A stretch of DNA of 64,000 nucleotides from Hemerocallis citrina (taxonomy: Eukaryota > Streptophyta > Magnoliopsida > Asparagales > Asphodelaceae), in assembly GCA_017893485.1 (NCBI GenBank), contig CM030367.1, positions 91,163,121-91,227,120 of the forward strand, in the 5' to 3' direction. The notes below the pieces were generated by a model. The model was not told where the DNA came from, did not search any database, and saw only the letters and a program-made list of their open reading frames with translations. Shown in pieces: positions 23,989-37,420 of this stretch (position 1 is its first letter; every line of letters starts with the position of its first letter). Made by a program: the position numbers and the translations under genes.

Positions 23989-24190
23989 AATGGACAATGA
24001 TCATGAAGTTACCTAATCGAAGTCACATGAACACTGAATCTACAACGACCACTAGCACCACCATCAAGACACAAGTCGAAACACAATCACCGCCTGGTAA
24101 ACCACCACAGTTTCTAGAGAGAGGAGCTCTCAAAAAATTTAGAGAGAGAAATTGATGGAGGTAAATGAGCAAAATGGGGGTGGAATTGGA

Positions 24191-24203
24191 TCGTATTTAT
24201 AGA
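24191..24203 (-). promoter_or_regulatory. TATA box of the Tat antisense gene
   Basis: Minus-strand TCTATAAATACGA lies about 200 bp upstream of the antisense ATG at 23988 and is followed by a pyrimidine-rich leader (TCTCTCTC). It is evidence that the antisense ORF had its own promoter. Confidence 0.55.
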
Positions 24204-24364
24204 TCCCCGAAGATCAAACTTCCACATGGCAAAATCCGAACCATCCACAAGATCTGACGGTCGAAGCACTCTACTCCCAAATAAATAAGAAAAATATCCC
24301 AACAGTGAAAAGTTTGATAAAAAACGAGCGAACAACACAATGCTTGGTCGACAAAAGAGCGATT

Positions 24365-24475
24365 CAATGGGGTAGACCAATCAACAAACACTCGGTGCGC
24401 AAAAATTTGAGGAATCTCCAATCAACTAGAGTCTTGAGTTCAATGGGATAGACCAATCAACAAACACTTGGTGGG
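24365..24475. repeat. 76-bp direct duplication
   Basis: CAATGGG(G/A)TAGACCAATC followed by AACAAACAC(T)(C/T)(T/G)GGTG starts at 24365 and 24441. Confidence 0.8.
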
Positions 24476-24479
24476 CACA

Positions 24480-26332
24480 AAGTTTAACGTCAACAAAAAA
24501 GAAAACTAATACAACCAAGCTTCAAGATGATCAAGTCTAGCTCTATACAATTCAAGCTCCGCCAATCCAAACACTACAAAAACCCTAGCTTTTCGCAATC
24601 TCGGCCGAAACTTAATCTTGATTAAAGCCAAGCTTAACACCAACTCAAATCTTCAAAAGAGGTAATCAAATTTGAAACTTAGCACAGTCAAGCTAACTCA
24701 TCTCCTACCTCAGAAAAACAAAGCTCCACGGAGACCTCGGAGTCGACCAAACCACACCCAAGCTGCACAAAACTCAACAGCAAAGGAAACGAGAGAACCC
24801 AATGCCAAGCTCCTCACAACCTAACTCCAAATCTGACCATCATCCACTTCAGAGAAGACGAGAACCTAAACTATGACTCTGAAGATAGCCAAATTCTAGC
24901 CTAAAAATTCGGCTAGACTCAATCCAAGAACAGCAAGGTCTTCATACCCGATGTCAAGCTTTGCCAAACCTTCCCTCTGACTCCGAAAGATCCAAACTTG
25001 TGCTAGAAGAGAATAGTCGGGTTGAAACCTGACTTCGAAACCCGAAACCAAACTTCTAAACCGTACTCCAAAAACCCATCTTCAAAAAGTTCGAGGCTCT
25101 GAGCTCCCTATGTACCTCATCTCGGCGAAGGAACTCATCCACAAACTTTGAGCTCGCCAACGCCTCAGCTCGGCAAAGAAGTTCATCGATAAGACTCCCT
25201 AGCTCGACGATGAGGAGCAGCTCGTCGAGCTCGTAGCTTGCCAAAATGAAGCTCACCGAGCTTATTTATCACCCAAAGTAGCACCGCCGAGCTCGCAGTT
25301 TGCCAAAACAACGCTCGCCAAACTTCTCGCTTGACCAAAGACCCCAGGTCGTCGAAGCGCTACTCGCCAACTCCTTAGCTCGGCGAAGCCCCGAAGTCAC
25401 CGAGCTTATAGCTCACCCGAAGTGAGGTCGGCGATAAGCGAAGGCGGCAAAAAGCAGCCCGCCCGAAGCTCCAAGGATGCTTGCATCAAACCCGAGGTCG
25501 GGATCAAACACCGAGGTTGACTGCACCATAGCTCGATGAAGAGAAAGCTAGACCATAGATAGCGAGTTCGGCGAGAATGCATCACGGCTAAAACAAGGTC
25601 GACGATGAGCTAGCTCGACCCAGACGAGCCTGCTGAGCTCGTAGCTCGCCCAACACTGAGGTTGCCCAAAAACAAGAAATCAAAAAGAAGAAAATGAACA
25701 GTAGTTGGAAAAATGGATGGCAAGCTGAGGGGTTCCTACAGTCGATTATAACCGTCGGATCTCTAGGAAGATCGGGCGCGCTCAAGATGGACACAAGAGA
25801 TTATGCCACGTTGCTGTCTTCATCCCCTCCGCTTCGCTTCGAATGCCAGCCGCTTGAACATTCAGATTGGCGCGCTCACGCAAGATCATCTCTCCGTATC
25901 AGGCCGCAAGATCATCTCTTCGTATCAGGCCACGTCCCCTTCATCATCGCAGATTATCATCATAGTTGTTCAATTCACTCAACAGGCAAGCCTGGACCTG
26001 GTCTGTGCGTTAAATCGCTTCAAAAAGCGCATCGAGATGATAAATCAATAAAAATCCCCCAAAAATCATTTAAAACTTGAAATTTTAATTAAATATTCCA
26101 AATATAATTATTAAAATCTGAATAATTAAAATTTTCAAAAAATAATGAAAAATTGGAATAATTTTAAATTGGGGAAATTCTAGAAAAATTCAGAAAAGTC
26201 CATGGAAATATTCACCACCTCCAGAAGCTTCTGATTAGTTCCAGGTATCACCAGTCGTCTCTAAAAGCTAAGATTATACTCCAGAACTGAAACAAGGAGA
26301 ACCACTCCTCGAAGGCAAGAAAATTATCTTTC
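24480..26332. other. Upstream flank of the antisense gene; degenerate GAGCTCG-rich sequence
   Basis: 25080-25650 is full of diverged AGCTCGCCGAGCT / TAGCTCGGCGAAG words, looking like a decayed short repeat. A 128-codon plus-strand frame at 25694-26080 has no family I recognise. 26080-26330 is AT-rich and leads into the polypurine site of the Tat LTR. Confidence 0.45.
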
Positions 26333-26348
26333 GGGAGTGTGGGGCTTA
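26333..26348 (+). other. Polypurine tract before the Tat 3' LTR
   Basis: GGGAGTGTGGGGCTTA directly precedes an LTR starting TGATAATGG, marking this LTR as the 3' LTR of the Tat element to its left. Confidence 0.6.
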
Positions 26349-29300
26349 TGATAATGGTAAAAATCGTAGCAGATCAAGCTGTACAATTCCAGCACAGATC
26401 CTAAAGTTTCTATAGGCATATTAGCCATAACATGCCTCTTTGATAGGTCCAGACCTTTTTCAGGTTCATCTACATGATATGGGCTGCTTTCAAGCCCATT
26501 AAAAGCAACTAGGCCCACTAAGAGAGACATCCGGCCAATGAGGGCTGTAAGTCAAATCTCTTATCCCCAAACAAGAGAGTCAATCTCTTAAGGGGGAGAA
26601 TCAGAAAGAGATAACGGGTTCATATCTATCTAATAGATTCGTATCAATCTCCTAACTGTTTCTCAGGCCTATAAATACCCTCACCCTCCTCAGTCAGAAG
26701 GTAATCTGCAATTTATCTCTCAAACTCTCTTTCTCTCTCTGGTTCTGACTTGAGCGTCGGAGGGTCTGTTGCTGAGGGCCACCCTCGGTGTCGACTGCTT
26801 TAGCAAATGTCAGATTCAGATTAAGGTGTTCAATCAACTATTCAGATCCAATCTCATGAGCTCTAACCACTTTTTACGGCGACGATCAAAGGTTAGATCT
26901 TTAGTAGTTTCCTTCAAAATATAAACTACTATCTGTGTAGCACCCCGAATATTCATAATAGAAATAAGAGACACAAATCCAGAATTTTTACTTCAAATGT
27001 AAACCAAACAGCGTACAATTACAGGAAAAATTAAAAACTTTCTTTACAACAGTCCATATTACAATGGACAGCGAAAATTTAAACACATTTAATACAACTC
27101 ATTTCAACTTTTAAACTCCAGTCTTCTCAAAGTCTAAGCTCTAACCCTTGTTCAAGTCACTCTCTTTGCAATCATGCAAAACTGTTAAAACTGTGAGTAC
27201 GTCCGTTGAATGCAACTGACGCAATGCTGATAAAAACAGCGACTCTCCAAAGTCTCGCAACCACACACTTATTGCACAAATAAAACCACACACTTGTTGC
27301 ATACTTGTTCGGATTCTATGCATCCCATACTACATAGGGTCTAAGGGCAAGCCCTTAACGTTCACCTCATGTAGGGCTGAATCCATCGCTATGCAATCCT
27401 ACATAGGTGACAAAAGCATGATTACACATTCTGCGAATAGACCCCAACCTCGGAATACATCTCACCAGACTATACAAGTGTAAACGCGCATGCATCCCGT
27501 AAGCATCACTCTAACACTGGAGAATCACCTCCCTGCCATACATTCCGCAAATAAACCCCAATCTCGCAACTCATCCCGCCAGAATGTACAAGTGTACAAA
27601 GCAAACATACCGTACATTCCGCAAATAGACCCCAGTCCCGGAACTCATCCTGTCAGACTGTACAAGTGTACTGCACAAACATACCAAATCCAACTCATTT
27701 CTAAAATTTGGCAAATAGACCCCAATCCCAGAATACCATCTGCCAGACTGAACAAGTATATCGTGCAAACATACTAGAGAGACATAAAAATCACAAAGTC
27801 CCGGAATACATTCGCCCTACTGAACAGAGCCCATACTTACGTTGCCCAAGTTCCGTCACCACTCCCAATCTAGTGCATGTCCTTAAGTTCAAACATAGGT
27901 AACCATAGCCACCTAGAGCTAGCTCACTCACACTGGACTTCACTCACCAAAACTAGGAACACTATCCCCTCTGGCTAAATCCTATAATCAAAATAACCAC
28001 TGCCGGTACCCTAGGGTTTTGCTCAGCCTCTAGTGTTCACAACTCAATGCCTCAAGCGTTCATCTAGGGTTCTCACAATAATCCTAACTTTCAATCAAGA
28101 ACCTCCACTTGGCTCAATCATCAAAAATACTCTTTATTTGCTCTTTCTTAAAAAATATCATTTCGCCACAAATCAAGACTTGTGAATCGGCACTTTAGTT
28201 AAAATCATCTCATACCAAATATATAAAAAAAACATTTATTTATCCATAAGATCTCTCTCATACCTTATTCCTCAATTATTGGACAATTTGCTTCCATTAA
28301 GACCCCCCCCCCCCCTCATTTATAGAAACATACAAATTTACTATACCTCTTTATCTCTGTAACACCCTAGATTTTTAAATAATGTTTTTGAGATTAATAA
28401 ATAGATTAAAATAATTTTTTATGATTTAATAAGCATTTTTGCGAAATTTATCTTTTTTACACGTGCAAATATTTTCTTAGGAAGTTCAAAGTCAGAAATT
28501 ATTTTGAGAAAACCTAATATTTATTAGCAGGTATTATTTATAAATTTTCTGGATTTTTTTGGTATTTATTTAGCATATTTGCAAATATTACAAAAAGATG
28601 GGCTTTGGTGCAAAATTACCACTTGGAGTAAAAGCTCCAGATTTTTGAATTTTTGGGCTGAGCATGATTGTTAGTCAACTCAGAGGTAAAAAGTTTACTT
28701 TTTGGTTTTAAAAAAATTGGGTTATTTCGCAAATTTCTTAAAGAATGGTCTTTTTGCAAAATTGCCACTTAGAGGCAAAATTACAAAGTTTGTTTTTCTG
28801 AACATGAAATTGGTGCCGGCCAAGTCTAGAGTAGTTATTTTGTTTTTAAATTCGAATTGAATTGGTTAATTCGAATTTCCAAGTATAAAGATTCATATAT
28901 GTAAAGATATATTCAAAAAGGATATTTTGCAAAACCTATTCAAAACCCTAAAACTCTAATTGCCGGCCTATTAAAAGGGAGGTGCAGTCGCCTCTTTGCT
29001 ACACTACACAAAGGGTTTTCTGTATTATTGATTTCTTGAAGTTTCGAAGCAAGGATCTTAGTTTTCTTGCGAAAGGAATGACTTTTCTTATTCTCTTTAT
29101 TATTTCGATTGATTCTATAATAAGGTGAGTGACATATGTTTGTTTATTTTTTTTTACTGTTCTAAGCCTGTTATATGTGATGATTTGTCTATTAGAAAGC
29201 ATGTTAGGGGATTGTATGATGATATAATGAATTATTGATTGATGGATGAATAAAAATTGAATCTTTTCATTAAAACTATGCTATAGATGATTAAAACCCT

Positions 29301-29504
29301 ATATAGATGACTTGAGATTGTTAAGAACCTAATAGAAACCATGAGTAGGTTGTTTTCTTTTATGTGCTTGCTGATTTGATTGAGTTTAATGAGTTATATG
29401 TAGGTTATTGCAAAAGTGAATAAAAACCTAGTTTCACTGTGTTTGTTATAAATGTGGTCTGTTTGGGAATTTTAACGAGTAAAATTTGATTATTTACATG
29501 TTAT

Positions 29505-32500
29505 TGTAACCCTTGTTACTTATTATTGTATTTTTGTTTATTTTTAATTAAAATTTTGATTATTTTATTCTAGTTCTGATTGTATCTCTTTTCGTCCCTT
29601 TTGAATTGTATGTTGTTGTTCTCCTTGTGATTCATTTATGTTTGATCCAGCCTTTATATTCTAATTTGTTTGACCTACAAATTTGTTCTTAATATTGTTT
29701 ATTGTTTAAACCTATTTCATGGCCTATTTGTCTCTTATTGGACTCTTTTCTTCCTATTAGATACTACCCTTAAACCCAAAACCCTATTCTCTTATTGGGT
29801 CCTATCCTATTAAACCCAATAACCCTACCTACTTCTAAACCTTATAAATATTCACTATGTACACCCTAACCCTAATTACCAAACCCTAAACCCCATCTCT
29901 CTCTCCTCCACCCGTGCACCCACAGCAGACCTTGCCCCGTGCTTCCCTCTTCCTCATCCCCTAGCCGCCGCATCCCCATGCTCCGCGACACCCCTGCCTG
30001 CCCTGTCGTCGTCTTCCCTGTGTCGCGCCACGACAGCCCCTCGTCACTGTGCCGACCCTCAACGTTGTCGCATGCTTTCCCGTCGTGCCGTCGTCTGCCC
30101 TTGCTAAGGTCGACTGCTGCCGAACCCCCTCGCCTGTGCTGTCGTCACCTTGGTTGTTGCTACCTCCGCTCCTACTGGTTGTTGCTACTATTGTGTGTGC
30201 GTGTGTGAGAACATGTGCACCACTGTATTATCGTTGGTTGGATCTTGCTCTTGTTCATGCCGTCTCTCGTTCGTGTGTTGTGTTAGTTGTTCGGGATCCG
30301 TTCTCGTTATTCTGTCTTCTTCGTCGTCGTCGTTATCAGGAAAGTAGGTTGTATGTATTTTTTTTGTCATACAAGTTAAATACCGTAAGTAGTCTCGCAT
30401 GAAATTGTTTAGTACCCTCATGATGACATTATTTGTTAGTTGATCCATTCCTGCATATCTTGATCAGGAGTAGTTCACCATAATTTGTTACCCGTTGAAT
30501 GAAAACAATTTAGATTAGATGAACATCTTGATTGTATGTTTGGTTGTGACATATCAAATGTTGTAGTAACTGTATATAGATGCTTTGTTAGATGTAATCT
30601 CTTATTATAGATTATTTGTTCACATGTTATGTTGATTTGATTAACCTATTGCCATGCTTTGTATGTCATCTTAGTTTGGATCGTTTGCAATTAAACTATT
30701 TGATAAAATGCATAAAAGAACTTTTGTTTCACTGCTGCCCTATTTTTTTTACAGTAATTTCGACCCTGTTAACATCAGTAAAATAAATAAACTTGTGAAT
30801 ATGATTTGTAGGCTTTGTTTTCTAGTTTTCAAAACTTTTGACGGATCTGAATTCCGATTTTTTATGCATGAGTTATTGCTGTTTTACTGCAGTCATATTA
30901 TATATTCCAGATTCTGAACTATATATTTTTTGTATAAAATATTATTTTAAAACTGATATTAAAAATAGAATCTGAACTCTATACTTTGCTGAGTATGTTT
31001 AGACATGACTGGTATCAATCTCTAATTTTTTTTGGAATTAATTAATGACTTTTGTATCTCATTTCAACTTGTGAAATCAATCGATATATTTCCAAACTGC
31101 ATGCTGTTCAGTAAAGAATTATGTTTTCAACCTAATTCTGTTCATTTTTTATGAAAACTTTGTGAACATAAACTGTAGCCTGATTTGTCTATTTTATTAC
31201 CTTTTTTATGGATCTGGATTTCGAATTATATTTTATGAATTATCTCTATTTTGGTATTGCTGTGTCTGAACTTTCAGATTCAAAGTTTTGTTGCATTACT
31301 CTGTTTTCTCAATTTTATTGGCTATACTATCTATAATATAATTTCATGATATTTTATATGTTGAGACTGGATATTCTAGGGAATCTCTCAGACTTTTCTC
31401 AGATTTAGTTATGATACTTTAAACCCTTTCCATGCTTATAAACAAGATTTTGCATTTTCTGGCTGAACATAACTTCTGTATTAAACGCTGTTTTCAACCC
31501 TGTTTCTGTGGCTGATGTATGACTTGTTTATATGCGCTGGATTCAGCAAAGAGTCTAGTTTCCAGATTTTCTGACAGATCTAGTTTTCCAGTTCTGTAGC
31601 AACAGGAATCTCACATTTGGTACAGTAGTGTCTTGCTGTCCAGAACTAAAAGTTTCGTTATTTTGACTGTTATAGGTTGTTTTTGTCATCTGTTTGTGTT
31701 CCTATTTCATCTTAGACTTATCATTTGTTCTTACCATGGATTTTGCCCTGCTGTATTCGTTCACACCTGTTTAATAATAATGAAAACTAATCAAGCTGGG
31801 GTTTTTAAGGGAAAAGATCTAGTAGTGGACATTATAGAAATGCGTATTCAGAAGGGAACTTGTTCTAATCAAGCTAGGGTTTTTAAGGGAAAAGATTTAG
31901 TAGTGGACAATATAGAAATACGTATTCAGAAAGAAACTCGTTCCCCACTGTTTACTGTGGTACCCACTGTTTATCTCTGGATGCATGAGGACATGATCCA
32001 TGACACTGTTTTTATTACTGTTACTGTTACTGTTTGTCTGAATATACGGTCCTATAGGTTCCACTACGAAATCTTAAAACGAAACTGTTTGATGTAGCAA
32101 CCATGTGGTATAATTTGGGAAGCATGAAGTGCTACCTAGATAGTAATGAACATTAGATATAAGAACAACTGTTTTCACTGTCACATCCTGTTACTATTAC
32201 CATTGACTTCACTGTTACTGTTATTACTACACATTTTACTGTTATCCTACCATTTCCTGTTATCTGTAGACTGTCATCCTTATTTGCTTTTCTCCATGTC
32301 CGTACTTCCTATTTGTTTTATATTTTACTTTTCCTTTTCTTGCTTGTACTGCTTGCGGCCCGGAACTTGCAACTAACGGGCATTATGTTTCATGTCTTCC
32401 TATTTTCCTTGTAATTGCTATATGAGCAGGTTTAGGTGATCGCTTACCTACTGGAGTTGGTGAGCAAAAGTTTTGAGCTGCGCTTTGGAAAATTTGCTTA

Positions 32501-32790
32501 ATGTTTTGTTGAACTATTTTATTCATGTACTGTGTTGAGACATGTAATTGGGCTTGTAGTCCCAGGATATTGTTTTGTTTCAGATCTCGAATTTGTTTGG
32601 AATATTCGTTATTGTTGCAAATAAATACTGTTGAGTTATAATTGTTTATGCATGTCTGGTTGAGTATATTGTTATATTTACTGTTGTGATGAGTCAAGTA
32701 GATCCGTACAACTTATGGATGGTGAAAACTATCTGCTGGGCTTAGTCACATACCGTATTCCGTGTTCTTTTTGGGAAGCAGGGCGTAACA
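29505..32790 (+). mobile_element. Solo LTR of family B (3286 bp) with perfect target duplication
   Basis: TGTAACCCTTG...GGGCGTAACA is flanked by GTTAT at 29500-29504 and 32791-32795. Features in order: a TATA box (CTTATAAATA, 29841), telomere-like CCCTAACCCTAA words (about 29860-29895), a CpG-rich leader (29900-30350), and a long AT-rich part. It ends with GGAAGCAGGGCGTAACA. The same order occurs in the family member at 35320-38659. There is no coding region of its own; the 154-codon frame at 31633-32097 is discussed with the 78-bp repeat. Confidence 0.85.
31789..31944 (+). repeat. 78-bp tandem duplication in LTR B, in frame
   Basis: Two adjacent 78-bp units (31789-31866, 31867-31944) differ at few positions. 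The length is a multiple of three, so an open frame (31633-32097) reads NQA(G/R)VFKGKDLVVD twice. The same segment in the sister LTR (about 37320-37400) has one diverged unit. I infer a repeat within the LTR rather than a gene. Confidence 0.75.
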
Positions 32791-35700
32791 GTTATATTTG
32801 CATATAATCATGACAAACTAATCTAACTAGTTGTAGATGTGTTTAACAAAGTTGAAGAGGGGTTTTTGGATCAAAAGGATCAAGTTTTGAACTAAAAAGA
32901 AGGGTTTGAATTTTCAGGTCTGATGGTGAATGGCCGAAATTGGGGTTATGTGATTTTTGTGATATTTTCGATTGGATCTGAGTTGTTTTGATACTGGGAT
33001 GGATTTGAACAATATACTACACATGTACGATGATTTCTTGATGTTTTGCTGAAGCTTAAACACACTTATACACCTATACACCTATATATATATATAGTTT
33101 ACTGTTTTGAAGATGTTGATAAAAATTACTCTTTTATGATCTTGATGAAGTTTTGAGTTGTTTTATAAACTCCAGTATATTATACAAGTTGTATTTGATC
33201 ATCTCAGGAAGTTTATTTTGCAAATTTATGATTTTACAAAGAATAAACGAAGTATCAGTAAAAAAGTGCACGAATATTAAAGCTGTCAAATTTTGAACAT
33301 GTTGGTTGACTGTCAACTATTTGAACTAAAATGACAGTCAGCTGTCAATTAAGTGATTTTGGATTTTTTGCATGTCGGTCGACCGGACACTTTTGTATAG
33401 TTTTTAACGGTCAACTGTCAATGCTTGGCTGATTGTTTTTGTTGAACTTTTCTTCGTTTTCTTGAACGATTAATTCTTCGATATTATGGATTATTGATCT
33501 ACTGTTTTAGATGATGTTGTTACTACAGATTACAGTATTTTACAGATAGTTACATTTTTTATTATAATAGATTTTAAATTGTATTCTATAACTTTATTAA
33601 ACGAAAGATATATGGTTTTTGAAGAAATTGATGTTTTGTGATATTTTACAACTTCAAAATATGATTTTCAGATATTAACTAGATTTAATACTTTATTTCA
33701 ATTCTGGAATTTGTGAGTGTATTAAAGGAATTTGGATTCGTTGATTTTTAAGAAGTTTTCTTAATGTGAGAGTATTGATAATGGAATTGAGAGTTTTAAT
33801 GAAAGATTTGAGTTGATGGTTGAGTTGTGAATCTCTAGAAGGTGTGTGGGACCCTGGATACTGACAGTTGAGATTTTGTGGTTTGGCCAGTTGTGGCTTT
33901 ATTGTTGAACAGTTGAGTTAAGTCCGGTAGGGTATGCCAACTCTAAGAGATTCGTAATTAATGAATTAACTTAATAAATATAAGGACAGGCAAGAGAATG
34001 GTGATATGATGAAATGAAGGCAAACGTGAGTAAGATTGGTCTCCAGTATTCCAAGGACGAGAGCGACGCTCATGGGATGTTTGTGCAATGAGGGTTCCAG
34101 GATGACCTGCGGAGTGAGGCAATCCTCAGTATTCCGGGAAGATGGATGAAATAGGCCACAAAATGATCCACGTGAGTGGGATTGGCCTCCAGTATTCCAA
34201 GGGCGAGAACCAATACTTGCAAAATGTCTAAATCTCGTAGTAGTCGTTGTAGTGAGATAATTGCATAACGAGTGATTTAACCCTATAAAGTGGAGAACGA
34301 TAAAGACTTGCACCGGACCTATGTACTATGGAATGCATAGTGTAATACCCCGTATTTCAGAAATAATATATATATGATTTGAAAAATATTTGAGATTTGT
34401 CCTATAGAATGTTCTATAGGGGATTTACATAAGATTTCGGTTATGAAAGAATGGTACCCACGGTTTGAGAATGATATGTATACTGTTGGTTTGAGATTTG
34501 GTTTGAGATTTGAATGGGATGATGATGTCATCCGGAAATTGATTTGGAATTTGGTATTAAATGCCCTGGTTTTGGAAAGATTTAGTGGATTGATTTGGAA
34601 TGGTTTGGATATGGTATGTGAATGCTTACGGATTAATTACGGGATTTGAAGTGATTTATGAAAGGGATTTGAGAATATAGTCCCACATTGGAAATGCACA
34701 AAAAATAATTTGAGTATAAATATAATTAGCCAATGATCAAGAGTCACCTAATTGGTTAACCACCTTTTGAGAGGCAGCCTGTGGTGGGCAGTTGTACTAC
34801 ATAGTAACTAATTTGTATTCTAAAAATATTAAAATTGTCTGAGTATTGGGGCGGGGCGTTACAAATGGTATCAAAGCCGACTTTCGACACCGGGTGTAGT
34901 AGAGGTCAGTATGATCTGCGGTGCTGAGAGTCATTGATCTCCGGGGTCGGGTATATTCTGCGGTATTGAGAGTCACAGGTAGTGATTGATAGCCGGGTAT
35001 CCGATCTGCGGTGTTGAGAGTGATTGATCTCCGGGATCTAGGACTATACTACATCGGCTAGAAAGGGCGGATCCTACACTAGATGTGTGCCCTGTACTCA
35101 GCGAGGACGCTGATTTCTAAAGGTGGGGTGTATGTAATACCCCGTATTTCAGAAATAATATATATATGACTTGAAAAATATTTGAGATTTGTCCTCTAGA
35201 ATGTTCTATAGGGGATTTACATAAGATTTCGGTTATGAAAGAATGGTACCCACGGTTTGAGAATGATATGTATACTGTTGGTTTGAGATTTGAATGGGAT
35301 GATGATGTCATCCGGAAATTGTAACTACTGTTTCCCGTATTTGTATTTTATACTGTATTTCGCCATATTGTACTCTTTCATCTATTTGAGATTCGTATTT
35401 TATTTCTATTTGAATAAAATCGTTATTTTTGTCTCAACTCAAATTTTGGGTCCTTTTATCAAATTCAATTGTGTGCCATTTGTATCGTTCTTCATGAAAA
35501 ATGGACAAATTCTTCTCTTTTTCTCTCTAATCTCCATTTTAGTGCATTTTGATCATTTCTCCTGTTGGGCTCTTTTTGAAACGGATCCCAAAAACCCAAT
35601 ACCCACAAACCCTACTATATAACCCTACCCTAACCCTAATCCAACCCTAATCACTGTTAAACCCTCAATTAACCCCGCCGCTCTCTTATTCATCCGCTCC

Positions 35701-37420
35701 GTCTCTTTCTCCTTCGTTTTCGCCAACCAACCCCTCGCCTATCACCTTCGTCTCCGATCTCTTCGCCCAACCGCACCTCCGACCATCGCCTCGTCGACCC
35801 CCACAGCACCACCACCTCCTCAACTCCATCGCATCGTCACCATCCTCTCCAACCTTCGAACCCAAAAGCTCCGAACCCATTACCAACTCCAGAGCCCCCT
35901 TCGCCATCTCCGACCAGATCCCCATCACTTCGCCGCCTCCAGCACACCCCCCTCGACCGCCTCTACCTCTCCGCTGCGTCGCCAGACGCCGCCGAACCCC
36001 AACGCCCACCCCCGCTCTCACCCTCTGTTCGAACCCACGAACAGAGCAGTCCCGCCGTCGCCTTCCGTCCACCCTCGTGCCTCCGCCGTGCCACCGTCGC
36101 TGCGTCGCTTCCCGACGTAGCGCCGCCGTCGAAGAACCCCGCCGTCGCCGATCGTCCCCATCTCTCTCCCTGTTTCGAAGCAGAGAACGAACGAAGAAGA
36201 AGGAGGATTGGGCGGGATCGAATCCCAGCCCTTGGATCCATCAAGATCCGTGCTACACTGGGTCTGATCTGATGCTGTTTGGTGTTCTTGCCACAGTGAA
36301 TCCCCGCTCGCTGCACGCTGTTCTGGAGCAGATCCGCTGTTCCGGAGCGATCTGATTGGCGCGTTCCGCTGTTCCGTGTTTTGCCGCGCTGGATCGGTGC
36401 TTGCTGTTTGCTGTTTTGGCCGATCGTGTGTGGGGAAAACTCGATCTCCGACGGATTTTTGCACGCGCTTTTTGAGGACTTCTTCCGGGATTTTTCTACC
36501 CGACTCTCTTCAACAAGTGGAGTTTATCATCGTCGATTTAAGGCAAGTATTCATCTTGTACATTTTATTGCTCTAGTACAAGTTTTCTTGAAAATACCAC
36601 ATATAGTTAGATTGTGACTCCCTTTGAAATATCATAGTAAATCAATTTTGAACCTTCAAACCCACAAATCTAAGAGTCACAAAACTTCCTCGTATTAAAT
36701 AATAATCAATTGGACTCTTTTACCCCCCTGAACACATGAATCACATGGACATATGAATTAAGGAGCCCTAAAATTTGTAGTTACATATATATTTAGTATT
36801 TTGACGAATTTGCGACTATTATGACTTGAAAAACATTTATTAGTTGCTGTTTTGACCTCCATGATTATGTATCTACGCTACTTAACAACTTAGACACCAA
36901 ATGACTTTTTCCCATGAAATCTACATTAGTAAATTATTTCTATGTGTTGCTGTCTGAATATTCTTTTACGGTTTCGACCCTTTTATCATTTGAATCTGGG
37001 CCCGAGCCCTGAATAGATTTTGTAGATCCGGATGTGTAGATATCGATAGACTCCAAAATGATTGAATTTGGAGTTACGGTCAAGGAGTTATGGCAGTTAT
37101 ACCGCAGCTGTGTCAGTAGACGCAGTTTTGCAAAACTGCTGTATATATTTACTTTACAAATTATTTCAGCTGTGTAAACAGCGAGCGTTTGACTCCAAAT
37201 TTTATATGTAGTTGCTGGACACCCTATAGGACATCTCCAATTTTTCTTAGAATTAATTTATATTATTTCAACCCTGTTCCACATGTATAAATACAAGAAC
37301 ACAAAATCTGCCTGGACAAAAGTAACAAGCCGGGGTTTTGGGAAAGACTATAGAGTGGACAACATAGGTAAGTGTACTCGGAAGGGGGCCCGTGTTTCCC
37401 AACGTTGTATGTTAAATGAA

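Noticed and set aside
30188..30448. Minus- and plus-strand frames in LTR B
   Set aside because: Same leader-type composition; lies inside a solo LTR with perfect target duplication.
32146..32376. Leucine-rich 76-codon frame
   Set aside because: Pyrimidine-rich stretch within solo LTR B; no support as a gene.
35686..36617. Several frames of 90-150 codons on both strands
   Set aside because: They overlap each other in the CpG-rich leader of a B-family LTR, with no conserved domain.
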